Assembly (NCBI GenBank): GCA_041671545.1
Contig: JBAZBI010000009.1
Coordinates: 62,001 to 126,000, forward strand
DNA from: UBA1563 sp041671545
Lineage (GTDB): Bacteria; Bacteroidota; Ignavibacteria; Ignavibacteriales; Ignavibacteriaceae
Reading direction: 5' to 3'
DNA: 64,000 nucleotides
In this document: positions 62,859 through 64,000 of the stretch, in pieces
Layout of the letters: each line of letters opens with the position of its first letter
Position numbering within the stretch: the first letter of the stretch is position 1
The notes under the pieces: model-generated
What the model was told of the DNA's origin: nothing
Databases searched by the model: none
Seen by the model: only the letters and a program-made list of their open reading frames with translations
Position numbers and translations under genes: made by a program

Positions 62859-63353
62859 CTATCTCTTTTTCTTTGCGGAAGAATAATTTGCCAGGTCGTA
62901 TCTAATTTCAGTATCAGGCATTTCAATTCTGTTGATAGGAATCTTTGCTTTCGCAAAAAAATCTTCGGCAAGTGTATCGTGATAATCGGAAAAAATAAAA
63001 ACTTCTTTTATTCCTGCAGCAATTAACGCCTTTGAACAATTCGTACACGGCATATTTGTAACGTATGCAGTAGAGCCTTTTGTATTTACTCCGTGGGAGG
63101 AGCATTGAAGAATTGCATTCATCTCAGCGTGGATCGTTCTCACACAATGATTATCAACTACCAAACAGCCTGCGTCATCACAATGATCATCGCCGGGAAT
63201 TGAACCGTTATATCCGGTAGAAAGTATCTGCCTGTCCTTTACAAGAACACAACCGCAATGCATACGAGGACAAGTCGAACGTTCGGAAACCAACATGGCA
63301 ACTTTTAAAAAATAATTATCCCATGACGGTCTGTTTCGTTTAGTTGTTTTCAT
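62859..63353 (-). CDS. dCMP deaminase
   Basis: This 164-residue enzyme deaminates dCMP to dUMP for thymidylate. It has the zinc motifs HAEMNAI and PCTNC and the conserved region MHCGCVLVKDRQILSTGYNG. It resembles the ComEB type. Confidence 0.93.
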   Translation of the reverse strand: MKTTKRNRPSWDNYFLKVAMLVSERSTCPRMHCGCVLVKDRQILSTGYNGSIPGDDHCDDAGCLVVDNHCVRTIHAEMNAILQCSSHGVNTKGSTAYVTNMPCTNCSKALIAAGIKEVFIFSDYHDTLAEDFFAKAKIPINRIEMPDTEIRYDLANYSSAKKKR

Positions 63354-63380
63354 AATAAGAAAGTGATAAAGGAATAGAAA

Positions 63381-63397
63381 GGGCGCCAGAGGCGCCC
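63381..63397 (-). terminator. Hairpin terminator after the ferredoxin gene
   Basis: A perfect 7-bp stem GGGCGCC / GGCGCCC with loop AGA lies 21 bases after the ferredoxin stop codon on the minus strand and is followed by TTTCTATTCC. The T run is broken, so termination may be partial. The core GCC-AGA-GGC matches the hairpin in the rpoB-rpoC gap. Confidence 0.65.
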
Positions 63398-63418
63398 GTT
63401 AATTTTTTAGAATCGGGA

Positions 63419-63751
63419 TTATCTTCCCAATTGATCTAATTTTTCTTTACGTGCTAACAGAGTAGCTTCGTCTTCAACACGGTCGGTATCCGGAACGCAG
63501 CAGTCAACCGGACAAACAGCGGCACATTGCGGTTCATCGTGGAAGCCTTTGCATTCGGTACATTTATCAGGAACAATGTAGAAAAAATCGTTTGAAAAGA
63601 AACCGGTGTTTCCATCCGGGGAAGCGTCTGCTTCACCAAAAGATTGGTCGCCCAACTTCCAGTTTGCGCCGCCTTCATAAATTGCGGTATTAGGACATTC
63701 CGGCTCGCATGCGCCGCAGTTGATACATTCTTCAGTTATCTTTATTGCCAT
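63419..63751 (-). CDS. Ferredoxin, 2[4Fe-4S] Alvin-type
   Basis: This 110-residue ferredoxin has the first cluster motif CINCGACEPECP and a second with CTECKGFHDEPQCAAVCP. There the spacing between the second and third cysteines is eight, as in Allochromatium-type ferredoxins. An insert of about 28 residues separates the clusters. It overlaps the DUF309 gene by 20 bases. Confidence 0.9.
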   Translation of the reverse strand: MAIKITEECINCGACEPECPNTAIYEGGANWKLGDQSFGEADASPDGNTGFFSNDFFYIVPDKCTECKGFHDEPQCAAVCPVDCCVPDTDRVEDEATLLARKEKLDQLGR

Positions 63752-64000
63752 ATCGGTTCTCCTTTTGATTCTTTATAGGAAAAATAAAATGAGTAATTAA
63801 TTTTTGTAAACTTTGTGAGTTATCACTTTTTTGAAAATCTTCTATTTCAAAAATAAGATTTTTAGACTTTGAAACAACATAAAAAACGTCAATCTCAGAA
63901 AATTCAGGGCTAAATTTCTCTAGTTTTTCAACCGATTTGCGCAATTGGCTTACCGCTCCATTCAAATTTCCCGATACCAGGTGGAACATTCCAATCGAAA
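63732..64000 (-). CDS. DUF309 protein, 5' end beyond window
   Basis: The visible part is about 89 codons and contains the DUF309 feature MFHLVSGNLNGAVSQLRKS. An in-frame ATG occurs at 63987-63989, but the frame continues open (SIG before it) to the right edge and the domain match begins upstream, so the true start is probably outside. Function is unknown. Confidence 0.75.
   Translation of the reverse strand, partial: SIGMFHLVSGNLNGAVSQLRKSVEKLEKFSPEFSEIDVFYVVSKSKNLIFEIEDFQKSDNSQSLQKLITHFIFPIKNQKENRYGNKDN

Noticed and set aside
62720..62905. Short plus-strand reading frame after the Sel1 gene
   Set aside because: It lies in a low-complexity GTTGAATGG-type stretch and runs into the dCMP deaminase gene on the other strand.
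1..64000. CRISPR arrays, insertion sequences and prophage genes
   Set aside because: No regularly spaced direct repeats with unique spacers and no transposase, integrase or phage structural gene could be seen.

Overview
The window is an AT-rich bacterial chromosome segment. Three things point to the Ignavibacteria side of the Bacteroidota/Chlorobi group. The 1,630-residue secreted protein ends in a type IX secretion (T9SS) sorting tail containing NFPNPFNPST. The core genes look Bacteroidota/Chlorobi-like. Many genes nevertheless carry readable GGAG Shine-Dalgarno sites, unlike classical Bacteroidia. This placement is an inference from sequence features, not from a database search.

Bases 1-21,760 are the translation and transcription super-cluster, all on the minus strand. 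Read in transcription order it runs tRNA-Tyr, tRNA-Gly, tRNA-Thr, rpmG, tRNA-Trp, secE, nusG, rplK, rplA, rplJ, rplL, rpoB, rpoC, rpsL, rpsG, fusA, tuf, rpsJ, then the S10/spc series rplC-D-W-B, rpsS, rplV, rpsC, rplP, rpmC, rpsQ, rplN, and rplX cut by the left edge. Hairpins between rplL and rpoB and between tuf and rpsJ look like an attenuator and a terminator.

Bases 21,755-33,211 are accessory. There is a gene-poor stretch with a pseudogene carrying three frameshifts and two small palindromes, then a lipoprotein, a giant modular exoprotein with a duplicated beta-helix plus cohesin-like unit, an ADP-forming acyl-CoA synthetase and an orphan sensor histidine kinase.

Bases 33,432-42,960 hold the most interesting system. 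A tight minus-strand run of nine genes encodes a polyferredoxin, a lipoprotein NirK-cytochrome c fusion, a NirV-like protein, a SCO-type copper chaperone, RIC (Fe-S repair), hemerythrin, a methyltransferase, NrfH and NrfA, and ends at a strong terminator. Upstream are an Rrf2/NsrR-like regulator and a YwiC-like membrane protein. NO-forming (NirK) and ammonium-forming (NrfAH) nitrite reductases thus appear co-transcribed with NO/Fe-S damage repair. A shared inverted repeat with half-sites AATCAGA / TCYGAT and an 8-nt spacer sits next to the start codons of both the regulator and the first operon gene, suggesting one regulon.

Bases 42,961-64,000 are mostly housekeeping: an outer-membrane protein, YihY, PurL, an exonuclease, a thioesterase, threonine aldolase, Uma2, Lnt, DedA, IspF, acylphosphatase, an EamA transporter, Era, an ECF sigma/anti-sigma pair, a DUF6249 membrane protein, TrxB, QueG, a Rieske ferredoxin, an MBL hydrolase, a Sel1-repeat protein, dCMP deaminase, a ferredoxin and a DUF309 protein cut by the right edge. 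Degenerate simple repeats occur in several intergenic gaps and once inside lnt. I saw no rRNA, CRISPR array, intact insertion sequence or prophage.
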